Of a stretch of DNA of 64,000 nucleotides, positions 1-9,252 are shown one piece after another. The translations under genes were made by a program, and so were the position numbers. The notes beneath the pieces are model-generated. The model was not told the origin of the DNA. It ran no database searches and worked only from the letters and a program-made list of their open reading frames with translations. Origin of the DNA: Tropicimonas_B omnivorans (GTDB lineage: Bacteria; Pseudomonadota; Alphaproteobacteria; Rhodobacterales; Rhodobacteraceae); the NCBI RefSeq assembly GCF_031846565.1, contig NZ_JAVRHL010000001.1, forward strand, positions 558,001 to 622,000, in the 5' to 3' direction. Every line of letters starts with the position of its first letter. Position 1 is the first letter of the stretch.

Positions 1-706
1 CGGGGTCGAGGTCCCGCCAGATTCGGCTCCGCCAGCTCTTGTGCCCGTTGGGCTGCCCATCGAAGAACGGTGAATTCGCGAAGAGCGCGGTGGCGACCGG
101 CTGAAGCGCGAGGCCGACGCGCATCTTGCGGACCATGTCGGCTTCGGAGGCGAAGTCGAGATTCACCTGAACCGTGCAGGTGCGATACATCATCTGCGTG
201 CCGTGCGTGCCGACCTCGCCCATGTAGCGGGTCATCAGCTTGTAGCGGCCCTTGGGCATCATGTGCATCTGTTCGTGCGCCCACTCGGGCGCGGCGCCGA
301 GGCCGATGAAGCCGATGCCGATCTCGTCAGCCACGCTCTTCACCTGCGCGAGGTGATCGTTCACCTCGTCGCAGGTCTCGTGGATGGTGCGGAGCGGCGC
401 GCCGGACAGCTCGAACTGCCCGCCCGGCTCGAGGGAGACGTTTGCGCCGTCCTTCTCCAGCCCGATGAGCTTTCCGGCCTCCTCGACCGGGGACCAGCCG
501 AAGCGGTCCCGCAGGCCCTCCAGCATGGCACGGATGGAGCGGTCGCCCTCGTAGGGCAGGGGCAGGTGATTGTCCCGGCAATAGCCGAACTTCTCGTGCT
601 CGGTACCGATGCGCCAGTCGTCCTTCGGCTTGCAACCTGATTCGAGATAGGACGCGAGCTGGTCGAAGGACTCGATCGGTCCGCCCCCGGATTGTGGTAT
701 GGACAT
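1..706 (-). CDS. gshA: Glutamate-cysteine ligase, N-terminal part
   Basis: First enzyme of glutathione synthesis, joining glutamate and cysteine with ATP in the cytosol. The protein starts MSIPQSGGGPIESFDQ and carries the GTEHEKFGY motif typical of the plant/alphaproteobacterial class of GshA, followed by GQFELSG and a TVQVNLDF segment. About 235 residues are present; the rest (the family is roughly 450 aa) lies beyond base 1. The start is an ATG at 704-706. It is the last gene seen of a leftward run after rsmE and the small membrane protein. Identification is from recognised motifs, and I am confident of it. Confidence 0.93.
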   Translation of the reverse strand, partial: MSIPQSGGGPIESFDQLASYLESGCKPKDDWRIGTEHEKFGYCRDNHLPLPYEGDRSIRAMLEGLRDRFGWSPVEEAGKLIGLEKDGANVSLEPGGQFELSGAPLRTIHETCDEVNDHLAQVKSVADEIGIGFIGLGAAPEWAHEQMHMMPKGRYKLMTRYMGEVGTHGTQMMYRTCTVQVNLDFASEADMVRKMRVGLALQPVATALFANSPFFDGQPNGHKSWRSRIWRDLDP

Positions 707-743
707 GACGCGCAGCTCCCGGGTCGTCGCGATGGCTAGGGTC

Positions 744-1280
744 CTAGGTGTCCCGCCCGATCCGGTTCGTCAAGGTATGGTCGGACCTGCGCCACAGTAC
801 AACGCGCTCGGCAAGGGGCTCGCCCGGCACCCGGGAGAGGCGCCGCGCATCCATGCCGGGCAGCGCGATGAGGGCATCGTAGAGCGATTCCGCCCCCGCC
901 GCGGCGAGCGGAACGAGGAGGGCCTGTCCGTCCGTCTGCCTGATGCGCCAGCACCGCATCCCCTGAACCATCAGCGCCTGCACCTCGGCGATGTCCGACA
1001 GGTCGATGGATGCGCCCGCATTCGGCCCGTAATAGGAGACGCGTCCTTCAACGACCTCCACCACTCCCTGCGCCGAGACCTCCGGGCGGAATCCCAGCCG
1101 CCGCCATGCCGCGACGGCGAGGGCGACGGCCGCGGCGATGGCGACGATTCCGAGCGGGGCAAGGATGTATCCCCCGAGCCAGACGAGCCAGAGGCCGAAG
1201 AGGGCGACCCCGGCGAGGGCGATCAGCTCTCGGTATCGGATGAGGGCCCTCTTGATGTCGGGGCGGATCAGGCGGGGCAT
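744..1280 (-). CDS. Conserved hypothetical membrane protein
   Basis: A 178-aa protein of unknown function. Two hydrophobic segments at about residues 18-40 and 42-60 are joined by a short GGY turn, giving a hairpin anchor. A soluble C-terminal domain with PH-like character follows (alternating beta-type segments such as RVSYYGPNAG and CWRIRQTDGQALLVPL). It lies 82 nt downstream of rsmE and 37 nt upstream of gshA on the same strand, so it is probably cotranscribed. I do not assign a function. Confidence 0.75.
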   Translation of the reverse strand: MPRLIRPDIKRALIRYRELIALAGVALFGLWLVWLGGYILAPLGIVAIAAAVALAVAAWRRLGFRPEVSAQGVVEVVEGRVSYYGPNAGASIDLSDIAEVQALMVQGMRCWRIRQTDGQALLVPLAAAGAESLYDALIALPGMDARRLSRVPGEPLAERVVLWRRSDHTLTNRIGRDT

Positions 1281-1366
1281 GGGGCACCCTTCTGCAAGAC
1301 TAGGGACCGGGCGGCGCCGACCCCCGCGGCGGCCCCCCGGCTGGCCACTTCGTAAAAGAGGGTCAT
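1268..1366 (-). CDS. Possible 32-aa ORF coupled to rsmE stop
   Basis: A short reading frame whose ATG overlaps the rsmE stop codon (ATGA) and whose stop overlaps the first codons of the next membrane protein. It would encode a 32-residue peptide starting MTLFYEVASRG. The overlaps on both sides suggest translational coupling across the 82-nt gap, but the peptide matches nothing I recognise and may be chance. Confidence 0.2.
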   Translation of the reverse strand: MTLFYEVASRGAAAGVGAARSLVLQKGAPCPA

Positions 1367-2088
1367 GTCCAGTCCCCGAGCGTGCTTTGCCAAAGGGTCA
1401 GCGCGGCGACGGCGGCGGTGTCGGCCCTCAGGATGCGGGGACCGAGGCGAACGGGGACGGCGCTGCCCAGACCGGCCAGTCGCGCGCGCTCCGCCTCCGA
1501 GAACCCGCCCTCCGGCCCGATCACGATGGCCCAGGGGGCGCCGCGCTCCGCGTCCGGCAATGTGCCCGTGCCGCCCTCCGCCAAGGCTTCGTCGCAGAAC
1601 ATGAGGCGCCGTTCCGTCGGCCAGTCCGCCAGAAGATTGGATAGGCGCACCGGCTCGGCCACCTCGGGGACGAACGTGCCGCCGCACTGCTCCGCCGCCT
1701 CGACGGCATGGGCCTGAAGCCGGTCCGTCCGCACGCGCTCGGAGGCGGTGAAGTCGGTCAGGACAGGGACGATTCGGGCGGCGCCCATCTCGGCCGCCTT
1801 CTCGACGATGAAATCGGTCCGCGCCTTCTTGATCGGGGCGAACAGAAGCCAGAGATCGGGCGGGCGCCGGAGAGGCCGCGTCTGCTTTTCGATCAGGAGC
1901 GACCCACCGCGCTTGTTCGCCTCCGTCACGCGCGCCAGCCACTCCCCGCTCTGCCCGTCGAAGACCAGCAGCTCGGCCCCCGCGCTCATCCGCATCACCG
2001 CGAACAGGTAGTTTGCCTGCGGCTTTTCGAGGGGAACGGTTTGTCCCGCCCCAAGCGGGCGGTCTAGATAGAGGCGAACCTTCGGCAT
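1363..2088 (-). CDS. rsmE: 16S rRNA (uracil-1498-N3)-methyltransferase
   Basis: Methylates U1498 of 16S rRNA using S-adenosylmethionine. The 241-aa product has the SPOUT-family C-terminal knot motifs: AIVIGPEGGFSEAE at about residues 188-201, then the RLGPRILRADTAAVAAL segment that forms the SAM pocket. The N-terminal PUA-like part starts MPKVRLYLDRPL. The start is ATG 2086-2088; a much longer open frame upstream on this strand is only antisense to ubiA and the OmpA gene. It diverges from ubiA, with under 50 nt between them. Confidence 0.93.
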   Translation of the reverse strand: MPKVRLYLDRPLGAGQTVPLEKPQANYLFAVMRMSAGAELLVFDGQSGEWLARVTEANKRGGSLLIEKQTRPLRRPPDLWLLFAPIKKARTDFIVEKAAEMGAARIVPVLTDFTASERVRTDRLQAHAVEAAEQCGGTFVPEVAEPVRLSNLLADWPTERRLMFCDEALAEGGTGTLPDAERGAPWAIVIGPEGGFSEAERARLAGLGSAVPVRLGPRILRADTAAVAALTLWQSTLGDWT

Positions 2089-2136
2089 CCCGTCCCCTTT
2101 CCCGGTGGCGGCCCTTTGAAAGACGGAACGGACCCT

Positions 2137-3105
2137 ATGACCGACACCGCCGAGACGCCAGAGACCGCCGGACATGTGGCGGACAGCTTCAAGGGCCACT
2201 GGGTCAACACCCGCGCCCCGGCGGCCTGGCGGCCCTACCTGCGCATGGCGCGGATCGACCGGCCGATCGGCTGGTGGCTCCTTCTCCTTCCGTGCTGGTG
2301 GGGGACGCTGACGGCGGCCCTTGCGACCGGGTTCCGCCCGTTCGATCTGTGGCTCATCGGCGGCACCTTCCTCGGCGCTGTGCTGATGCGAGGCGCTGGC
2401 TGCACCTGGAACGACATCACCGACCGGCATATCGACGGCAGCGTGGCCCGCACCCGATCCCGTCCGATCCCCTCGGGGCAGGTCAGCGTGAAACAGGCCA
2501 TCGTCTTCATGGCGGCGCAGGCGCTGGTCGCGCTCCTGATCCTGCTGACGCTCGGGCCGCTCGCGATTTTCCTCGGCGTTCTCTCCCTCGCTCTCGTGGC
2601 GATCTATCCATTCGCCAAGCGTTTCACATGGTGGCCGCAGGTGTTCCTCGGCCTCGCGTTCAACTGGGGTGCGCTGCTGACATGGGCGGCGCATACCGGC
2701 AGCCTGTCCCTGCCGCCGGTGCTGCTCTACCTCGCCGGCATCTCGTGGACGCTGTTCTACGACACGATCTATGCGCATCAGGATGCCGAGGACGATGCAC
2801 TGATCGGCGTGAAATCGACCGCGCGGCTCTTCGGGGATCGCAGCCCGGTCTGGCTCCAGGGCTTCGCCGCGCTGGCCGTGGTCCTCATGTCCGCCGCGGT
2901 GATTCTCGCCGCCCTGCCGGACGCGTCGCCGCTGGGAATCGTGCTTGCGCTCGGGGGCGCCTGGGGCATGGGCTGGCACATGGCGTGGCAGCTCATGCGC
3001 TTCCGCCCCGAGGACGGGGACACATGCCTGATGCTCTTCCGGTCGAACCGGAATGCCGGCCTGATCCCGGTCGCAGCCTTGATCCTGGCGGTTCTGGTCC
3101 GCTAG
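2137..3105 (+). CDS. ubiA: 4-hydroxybenzoate polyprenyltransferase
   Basis: Integral membrane prenyltransferase of ubiquinone synthesis that attaches the polyprenyl tail to 4-hydroxybenzoate. It has both aspartate-rich motifs, NDITDRHID (first motif) and YDTIYAHQDAEDD (second motif), and about eight hydrophobic helices. ATG 2137 gives 322 aa; an in-frame TTG at 2116 would add seven residues, but the ATG is the likelier start. It is divergent from rsmE, a pairing common in Rhodobacterales. Confidence 0.94.
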   Translation: MTDTAETPETAGHVADSFKGHWVNTRAPAAWRPYLRMARIDRPIGWWLLLLPCWWGTLTAALATGFRPFDLWLIGGTFLGAVLMRGAGCTWNDITDRHIDGSVARTRSRPIPSGQVSVKQAIVFMAAQALVALLILLTLGPLAIFLGVLSLALVAIYPFAKRFTWWPQVFLGLAFNWGALLTWAAHTGSLSLPPVLLYLAGISWTLFYDTIYAHQDAEDDALIGVKSTARLFGDRSPVWLQGFAALAVVLMSAAVILAALPDASPLGIVLALGGAWGMGWHMAWQLMRFRPEDGDTCLMLFRSNRNAGLIPVAALILAVLVR

Positions 3106-3225
3106 CGATTCCGGCAGCATCTCGCTTGTGTGAGCGACCGAGAGCACATGCGACAGCGCGTTTCGTTGCTCATGGAGGCCGCGGGACCTAAACAGCGTCA
3201 GTCCGACACAACGTCCGAGAGCCCC

Positions 3226-5166
3226 ATGCGATTCCGCTCCCTTGTGCTGATTGCCGCCGCCTTCGTCCTCGCCGGAGCATTGTCCTGGGTGTCGGCGGTC
3301 CTGGCAGCGGGAGTGATCGAGGCGCGTTCGGGCGACATGGTGGCCGAGGCATTGACCGAGTCGGGTCACGACTGGGCCGAGGTGAGCACCGATGGTCTTC
3401 AGGTGCAGCTGGTCGGAACGGCCCCCACGGAAGCCGACCGCTTCAACGCCCTGACCGTCGCAAGCCGGATGATCGATGCCTCCCGCGTGATCGATGGCAT
3501 GTCCGTCGCCGCGAGCGCGCCCATCGAGGCGCCGCGCTTCTCCATCGAGATCCTGCGAAATGACGAAGGGGTCTCGATGATCGGCCTCGTGCCCGCCTCC
3601 CTGGACCGCGAAGCCCTCTCGCAGGAAGTCGCCTCCCTCGCGGGCGGTGCCGAGGTAGTGGACCTTCTGGAAACCGCCGACCATCCCGTACCCGACGGCT
3701 GGCTCCTCGCCTCGTCCTTCGGCCTCGATGCCCTTGAGCGACTGCCGCGCTCCAAGATCTCGATTTCCGCGAACCGCGTGTCGGCGACCGCGATCAGTTC
3801 CAGCGGGGCAGAGAAGCGGCGCCTCGAGAACGAGCTGAACCGCCTGGCGCCGGAGGGGGTGGAGATCGTTCTCGACATCAGCGCCCCGCGCCCCGTGATC
3901 ACGCCGTTTACCCTGCGCTTCCTGATCGACCAGCGCGGCGGCGCCCGCTTCGATGCCTGCTCCGCCGATACCGAGGAGGCCCGCGCGCGCATTCTCGAAG
4001 CCGCCGCCCGCGCCGGGCTCGAGGGGGAGGCGCAGTGCACCCTCGGCCTCGGGGTGCCGACGCCGGAATGGGCCGATGCGGTTGTCCAGGGGATCGAGGC
4101 GGTGGCCAGGATCGGCGGCGGGTCCGTCACCTTCTCGGACGCCGACGTGACGTTCGTCGGCATGGAAACAACGTCCCAGTCCCTGTTCGACCGCTCCGTG
4201 GGCGAGCTCGAGAACAACCTGCCGAATGTCTTCTCCGTCGAACCCGTCCTGCCGCGACCCGAGATCAAGACCGAGGACGACGGCCCTGTCGAGTTCACGG
4301 CCACCCGCCAGCGGGACGGCGCCGTGGACCTTGCCGGACGTCTGCCGAACGAGGTCGTCCGAACCACGGTCGAGAGCTTCGCCCATGCCCGTTTCGGGAT
4401 GGACGAGGTCGTCCTCGCCGCCCGGCTCGACGACACCCTCCCCGAGGAATGGCCGATCCGCGTTCTTGCCGGTCTGCAGGCGCTCGACGAACTGGCCGAC
4501 GGCTCCCTCGTCGTTCGCCCGGACACGGTCCAGCTGACCGGCAATACCGGCAATCCCGATGCACGCGCCGAAATCACGCGCCTCCTTGCCGACAAGCTGG
4601 GCGAGGGGCAGAGCTTCGAGATCGACGTGACCTACCGCGAGGCACTCGATCCGCTCGCCGCGCTGCCGACGCCGCAGGAGTGCCTGGCCCGCGTGCAGGC
4701 CGCGCAGGAGGTGGAGAAGATCGCCTTCGAGCCGGGTTCGACCGACGTGTCCGGTACGTCCGTGCGGGTGCTCGACCAGATCGCCGAGACCTTGCGCGCC
4801 TGCTCCAAGGTGGAGATCCAGATCGAGATCGCCGGCCATACCGACAGCCAGGGCCGCGAGACGATGAACCTGGATCTGTCGCAGGCGCGCGCCGATTCGG
4901 TGCGGGAGGCGCTGATCTCCCGTAGGGTCATGACGTCGATGCTCACCTCCACCGGCTATGGCGAAACCCAGCCGATTGCCGATAATGACACCGCAGAGGG
5001 CCGGGAGGCCAACCGCCGCATCGAGTTCCGCATGGCGGGCGAGCCGTCCGGCGACGAAGAGGGCGGGGACGCGGAGGACGACGACAGCCCGGCGGATGAC
5101 GACGCGGATGCCGAGACGGACAGCGAAAGCGGCGATGCCGCGGAAGAAACCGGAGAGACCGAGTGA
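3226..5166 (+). CDS. OmpA-family protein with BON-like repeats
   Basis: An envelope protein of 646 aa. It has an N-terminal signal or anchor helix (residues 1-30), BON-like alpha/beta repeats over the first two thirds, and a C-terminal OmpA peptidoglycan-binding domain at about 497-610. The peptidoglycan motif is AGHTDSQGRETMNLDLSQ with the later RRIEF. The last 35 residues are a run of Asp, Glu and Ser with no known domain. The start at ATG 3226 is chosen because it begins a clean hydrophobic leader; 32 further in-frame residues upstream look non-coding. The stop overlaps the next gene (GTGA), so the two are translationally coupled. Confidence 0.88.
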   Translation: MRFRSLVLIAAAFVLAGALSWVSAVLAAGVIEARSGDMVAEALTESGHDWAEVSTDGLQVQLVGTAPTEADRFNALTVASRMIDASRVIDGMSVAASAPIEAPRFSIEILRNDEGVSMIGLVPASLDREALSQEVASLAGGAEVVDLLETADHPVPDGWLLASSFGLDALERLPRSKISISANRVSATAISSSGAEKRRLENELNRLAPEGVEIVLDISAPRPVITPFTLRFLIDQRGGARFDACSADTEEARARILEAAARAGLEGEAQCTLGLGVPTPEWADAVVQGIEAVARIGGGSVTFSDADVTFVGMETTSQSLFDRSVGELENNLPNVFSVEPVLPRPEIKTEDDGPVEFTATRQRDGAVDLAGRLPNEVVRTTVESFAHARFGMDEVVLAARLDDTLPEEWPIRVLAGLQALDELADGSLVVRPDTVQLTGNTGNPDARAEITRLLADKLGEGQSFEIDVTYREALDPLAALPTPQECLARVQAAQEVEKIAFEPGSTDVSGTSVRVLDQIAETLRACSKVEIQIEIAGHTDSQGRETMNLDLSQARADSVREALISRRVMTSMLTSTGYGETQPIADNDTAEGREANRRIEFRMAGEPSGDEEGGDAEDDDSPADDDADAETDSESGDAAEETGETE

Positions 5167-5489
5167 ACAGGACGGAATTCATCGCGACCACGGCAGTGGT
5201 CCTGTTCATCGCCTTTATCCTGGGGTGGTTCGCGTCGTGGCTCGTGCACCGGCTCACGCGCGTCACGCAGTCGGACATGGGCGAGCTCGACAAGATGGCG
5301 CAGGAACTCCACGAGGCGGAGGAAACCCGCGATCAGGCCATTACCTACATGCAGCAGCGCGAAGCCGAACTCAGCGGCCAGCTTGCACAGTCGGATGCGG
5401 AGCTCCGCGCCGCGATGGAAGGTCTGCGCGAGGCGCGGGGCGAGATCGAGGAACTGCGCGACTACATCGACCGCCAGCGCGCGAGCTGA
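5163..5489 (+). CDS. Single-pass membrane protein with coiled coil
   Basis: A 108-aa hypothetical protein starting at a GTG that overlaps the stop of the OmpA-like gene. Residues 7-29 form one transmembrane helix. Residues 38-105 are strongly charged, with heptad-like spacing of Leu, Met and Ala (QELHEAEETRDQAITYM onward), indicating a long cytoplasmic or periplasmic coiled coil. The tight coupling suggests it partners the OmpA-like protein at the envelope. No function is known to me. Confidence 0.8.
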   Translation: MNRTEFIATTAVVLFIAFILGWFASWLVHRLTRVTQSDMGELDKMAQELHEAEETRDQAITYMQQREAELSGQLAQSDAELRAAMEGLREARGEIEELRDYIDRQRAS

Positions 5490-5493
5490 CGGG

Positions 5494-5934
5494 CTACCAG
5501 CGCGAGAGGGCGTCCTCGTCCGACGCCTTCGCCGCGACCCAGTCCGCCCCGTCCTGCCTCAACTCCTTCTTCCAGAAGGGGGCGCGGGACTTGAGATAAT
5601 CCATGAGGAAGTCCGCCGCTTCGAACGCGGCCCTTCGATGGGCTGCGGCGGTGGCGACCATCATGATCCTCTCTCCGGGTGCCAGTCGGCCGAAGCGATG
5701 AATGACGAGGACGCCCGACAGCTGCCAGCGCGCTTCCGCGTCCTCCGCGATCGCGCTGAGCGCGCGTTCCGTCATGCCGGGATAATGCTCGATTTCCATC
5801 GCGCTCAAGCCGTGATCCGGCCGAACGATGCCGGCGAAGGTGACGATGGCGCCGGCCCCTTCCGCACCTTCGGCAAAAAGGTCCGCTTCCTGTCCGTAAG
5901 CGAACGGAGCGCTCTGCACGCGGATTTCGGCCAC
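5494..5934 (-). CDS. moaE: Molybdopterin synthase catalytic subunit
   Basis: Large subunit of molybdopterin synthase, which adds two sulfurs to precursor Z (cPMP) to form molybdopterin. The 146-aa sequence carries GAIVTFAGIVRP, MEIEHYPGM, VLVIHRFGRLAPGE and the catalytic-Lys segment YLKSRAPFWKKE of MoaE. It lies 6 nt downstream of moaD on the same strand, so both subunits come from one transcript. Confidence 0.96.
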   Translation of the reverse strand: MAEIRVQSAPFAYGQEADLFAEGAEGAGAIVTFAGIVRPDHGLSAMEIEHYPGMTERALSAIAEDAEARWQLSGVLVIHRFGRLAPGERIMMVATAAAHRRAAFEAADFLMDYLKSRAPFWKKELRQDGADWVAAKASDEDALSRW

Positions 5935-5940
5935 GGGGCC

Positions 5941-6192
5941 TCAGCCCCCGGTCATCGGCGGGAAGAACGCCACTTCCCGCGCGCCGGCGATAGGCGAGTC
6001 GAGCTCCGAGAGTTCCTGGTCCACGGCCACGCGGATGGCGGAGAGGTCTGCAAAGGCGGCGGCATACCGGTCCTCCTTCGCAACAAGCTGTTCGATCAGG
6101 CCGCGGACATCTCCCGCGCCGGTCTCGATGCGCTCCTTCGGAAGCCCGATCCGCTCACGGACCCAGGCGAAGTACAGAACATCGAGCGCCAT
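5941..6192 (-). CDS. moaD: Molybdopterin synthase sulfur carrier subunit
   Basis: Ubiquitin-like small subunit that delivers sulfur as a C-terminal thiocarboxylate. The 83-aa protein starts MALDVLYFAWVRE and ends PPMTGG; the terminal Gly-Gly is the functional hallmark. It sits 4 nt after pgsA and just before moaE in one leftward operon. Confidence 0.96.
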   Translation of the reverse strand: MALDVLYFAWVRERIGLPKERIETGAGDVRGLIEQLVAKEDRYAAAFADLSAIRVAVDQELSELDSPIAGAREVAFFPPMTGG

Positions 6193-6196
6193 TGCG

Positions 6197-6808
6197 TTAC
6201 TCGTCCCTGAGATAGGGCCGCGCCTTGTTGAAATAGTCCCAGCCGGTGATGCCTGTCAGGACCGCGGCGACCCACATCAGCACGATTCCGACGAAGGTCG
6301 CCCAGCCCGCGGCACCATCGCCGACCCGTGCGAGGCCCACCGTCGGGCTGCCATGCTCGGAATAGGTCAGACCGGTTCCGAGAAAGATCACGCCGATGGC
6401 CACCATCTGCGCCGTCGTCTTCCACTTCGCGAGGCCCGTTACCTTCAGCGTCCCTGACTTCGATCCGAGGAACTCCCTGAGGCCGCTCACGAAGACCTCG
6501 CGGAAGAGAATCACCGTCACAGGCAGGATGAGCCACGGGTTCATTCCCGAATATCCCGTGATGACGACGATCGCGATGATGACCATCGCCTTGTCCGCGA
6601 TAGGGTCCAGCATCGCACCGTAGCGGGACACCTGGCCCCATTTGCGCGCAAGATAGCCGTCCAGCCAGTCCGTCAGAGACGCGCCGATGAAGAGGGTCAG
6701 CGCCAGCCAATCCGCCCACGGGCGGTAGAAGAACAGGAACATGACCGGCACGCCGGGCGCCGCGAGCAAGCGCAGGGTAGTGAGGATATTGGGGATAGTC
6801 CATTTCAT
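6197..6808 (-). CDS. pgsA: CDP-diacylglycerol-glycerol-3-P phosphatidyltransferase
   Basis: Makes phosphatidylglycerophosphate, the precursor of phosphatidylglycerol and cardiolipin, at the inner membrane. The CDP-alcohol phosphotransferase signature is intact: D-x2-DG-x2-AR at TDWLDGYLARKWG, continuing to DPIADK. Several hydrophobic helices flank it. ATG 6808 gives the usual MKWTIPNILT start and 203 aa; an upstream TTG at 6817 is possible. First gene of the pgsA-moaD-moaE run. Confidence 0.95.
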   Translation of the reverse strand: MKWTIPNILTTLRLLAAPGVPVMFLFFYRPWADWLALTLFIGASLTDWLDGYLARKWGQVSRYGAMLDPIADKAMVIIAIVVITGYSGMNPWLILPVTVILFREVFVSGLREFLGSKSGTLKVTGLAKWKTTAQMVAIGVIFLGTGLTYSEHGSPTVGLARVGDGAAGWATFVGIVLMWVAAVLTGITGWDYFNKARPYLRDE

Positions 6809-6974
6809 GCCCTGCAAGCTAGCGCCCGAACGCCAGTAGTAAAAGCGACCGCTTGCCGTTTCCTTGATGGATACAGGAGATGGCGTTTCCCCGATATTGT
6901 CCGCCGACTGCCGCAGTCGCGCCGGAATTCGCCGCGATCAGGGAGACAACAGACGTGCGAGGGGAGCACTTGGC

Positions 6975-7877
6975 ATGGATCGCCTGACCGAGATGGAAGC
7001 CTTTGCCACGGTCGTGGACCAGGGAGGCTTCACCGATGCCGCCAGGAAGATGGGGATCAGCAAGTCTGCCGTCTCGAAGCACGTCTCCTCGCTGGAGACG
7101 CGGCTAGGCGCGCGTTTGCTCAATCGGACGACCCGCCGGGTAAGCCCCACCGAGATCGGGCTTCTCTACTACGACCGCGCCCGGCGGGTCCTGAACGACG
7201 CAGGGGAGGCGGACAGTATCGTGACCGCGATGCACTCGGCCCCGTCCGGGCTTCTGCGGATCTCCGTGGCGACCGATTTCGGCGTCAATCACCTGTCGCC
7301 GATCCTCGGGTCCTTCCTGCGCGCCTATCCCGACATCACAGTGAACATGGTTCTGAGCAACCGCTACGTGGAACTGGTGTCCGAAGGCTTCGACATGGCC
7401 GTGCGCATCGGCGAGGCAGAGGACAGCGCCTTGCGCGTCCAGAAGGTTGCCGGGACGACGATGCGCATGGTTGCCGCGCCGAGCTACCTGGAGAGCTTCG
7501 GCAGGCCGGACCGGATCGACGATCTGAACGAGCACAAGCTTCTGCACTACTCGAACGATTCGTCGGGCAACATGTGGACGCTGACCGCGCCGTCCGGGGA
7601 GAAGCGCCAGATCCGGACCGCCGGCTGGCTGACCGTCAACGACGGGCAATCGCTTCTGAACGCCGCGATCTCCGGCCTCGGGATCGCCTACCTGCCGAGT
7701 TTCCTCTTCGCCGACGCGATGCGGGAGGGGGCGGTCGAGGATGCAATGCCCGATCTGCCGCAGGAGACACTCGGCATCCATGCCGCCTATCCGCCCGGTC
7801 GCTGCACCCAGCCCAAGGTCCGCGCCTTCATAGACTTCCTCGTCGAGAGCTTCGCGGACAGGGATGAAGACTGGTAG
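6975..7877 (+). CDS. LysR-family transcriptional regulator
   Basis: A 300-aa LysR-type regulator. The N-terminal winged helix-turn-helix is clear (MDRLTEMEAFATVVDQGGF, then SKSAVSKHVSSLETRLGARLLNRTTR), followed by the type-2 periplasmic-fold effector domain (about residues 90-295). It is closest to the DsdA/AaeR-like group that begins with an MDRL/MExF motif. It is divergent from pgsA. No obvious target gene adjoins it, so the regulon cannot be named. Confidence 0.9.
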   Translation: MDRLTEMEAFATVVDQGGFTDAARKMGISKSAVSKHVSSLETRLGARLLNRTTRRVSPTEIGLLYYDRARRVLNDAGEADSIVTAMHSAPSGLLRISVATDFGVNHLSPILGSFLRAYPDITVNMVLSNRYVELVSEGFDMAVRIGEAEDSALRVQKVAGTTMRMVAAPSYLESFGRPDRIDDLNEHKLLHYSNDSSGNMWTLTAPSGEKRQIRTAGWLTVNDGQSLLNAAISGLGIAYLPSFLFADAMREGAVEDAMPDLPQETLGIHAAYPPGRCTQPKVRAFIDFLVESFADRDEDW

Positions 7878-8059
7878 GCGGACGCGGCTGCCGTGATCGC
7901 AAGATTTCAATTCGTCCGGCCGTGCGATCGGTCAGGAGCATGACGGCACAGACTGCGCGGCTCGGGAATTCCCCCGGACCCGTCACAGCCAACCTGCGCC
8001 GACACTGCGCCGCGAGCCTCTGTCTCTCCCGGGAAGACCCGAGCTTTCGGTTGGCCCCC

Positions 8060-9049
8060 TCAGCCGCCGGCCGACGCGACGGCTTCCACTCGCCTGTTGA
8101 GCTGGCGTCCCGCTTCGCTGTCGTTGCTCGTGAGCGGGGACAGGTAGCCAACACCCTCAGCCCTCAGCCGGTTCGCGGCGATTCCGAAGCCGTCTATCAG
8201 GCGCTGGCGCACCGCCTCGGCACGTCGAGAGGACAGCGAGACGTTTCCCGCAAGCCCGCCTTCGGCATCGGTATGGCCGACGAGAACGATCTCGCGGCCG
8301 GGATTGACCGACATCCAAGAGGCAAGCGCGCCAAGAGCCTCTTCGCCGCCGGCTCCGAGGTCCGCCGAGCCCGTTGCGAATGTCAGACCGGCCAGAACGG
8401 CACGCCCCGCGCCGGCAAGGGACGCGGCGACATCTTCCTCGGTGCCGGCGGGGGGCGCCGCGAGAACCATGCCTTCAGCGCCGGATACCGCCTCCGACGC
8501 CGGTCCGGAGGGCAGGGGAGACTTCGTGGATGCGACCGTCCGGGGTGTGCTTTCCCCCTCTGGCGCGACCGTGGTCACCTGAATGAATCCGCGCCCGGCG
8601 GATCGGCTCACCAGAAGCGTCATGTACTGCGCCTCACCCCTCCTTGCCGCGAGGAACCGGTAGTCCCCGAGGTCGACATGCATGTCCGGCTCCGGCGCTA
8701 CCTCGGTCGCATAGCGGAAGTCGAAGCCGCCGCAGGCCCTCGCCTCGCAGCGGAAGAGAACGTCCCAGCCGCCCTCCTGAAGCTGGCTGACGAGCGGGGC
8801 CATGAGCGCCATCGTGGTGCGACCGGGCGCATCCACCTGCCAGACCTTGCGGGACACCTCCCCCTCGGCGCGCAGCGTATCCATTCCGTCGGAACGCCAT
8901 GGGGAAACCGGGACCTCGTAGCTTCCCAGCGGCTCTCCCGTCTCGGCGACCATGCGGGACACGGGCGGAAGCTCCAGCGGATCTTGCGCGACCGACGCGG
9001 TCGCGAAGAGGGAGACGAACAGGACAAGTATGAGGCGGAGTTGGGTCAT
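8060..9049 (-). CDS. OmpA-family lipobinding envelope protein
   Basis: A 329-aa exported protein. ATG 9049 begins MTQLRLILVLFVSLFATASVAQ, a typical Sec signal peptide with an AXA-type cleavage site near residue 21. A DUF-like periplasmic domain contains two cysteines (RCEARACGGFDF) likely to form a disulfide. A C-terminal OmpA domain includes LVGHTDAEGGLAGNVSLSSRRAEAV and LNRRVE. The upstream in-frame extension to 9163 lacks signal-peptide character and is rejected. Monocistronic as far as can be seen. Confidence 0.87.
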   Translation of the reverse strand: MTQLRLILVLFVSLFATASVAQDPLELPPVSRMVAETGEPLGSYEVPVSPWRSDGMDTLRAEGEVSRKVWQVDAPGRTTMALMAPLVSQLQEGGWDVLFRCEARACGGFDFRYATEVAPEPDMHVDLGDYRFLAARRGEAQYMTLLVSRSAGRGFIQVTTVAPEGESTPRTVASTKSPLPSGPASEAVSGAEGMVLAAPPAGTEEDVAASLAGAGRAVLAGLTFATGSADLGAGGEEALGALASWMSVNPGREIVLVGHTDAEGGLAGNVSLSSRRAEAVRQRLIDGFGIAANRLRAEGVGYLSPLTSNDSEAGRQLNRRVEAVASAGG

Positions 9050-9252
9050 GAGCTCAGGTCGTGTGGAACGTCGATTATCCCACCAACGCGTTAAGACACC
9101 GTTAGTGCCGATCATGACACCGACATTGCCAACCTGTGACCGATCCGCCCCACGACGAAACAATGCATTTTCCTTCGGTGGGGGCTGGGAAACCCGACGT
9201 CACTCCCTGTATGACTTGGCACCGACAGGTCCAGATCCCGGAAAGACCAGCG

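Noticed and set aside
2089..4839. Very long minus-strand open frame upstream of rsmE
   Set aside because: It is antisense to ubiA and the OmpA-like gene, both of which have clear families. Only the last 241 codons (RsmE) are real.
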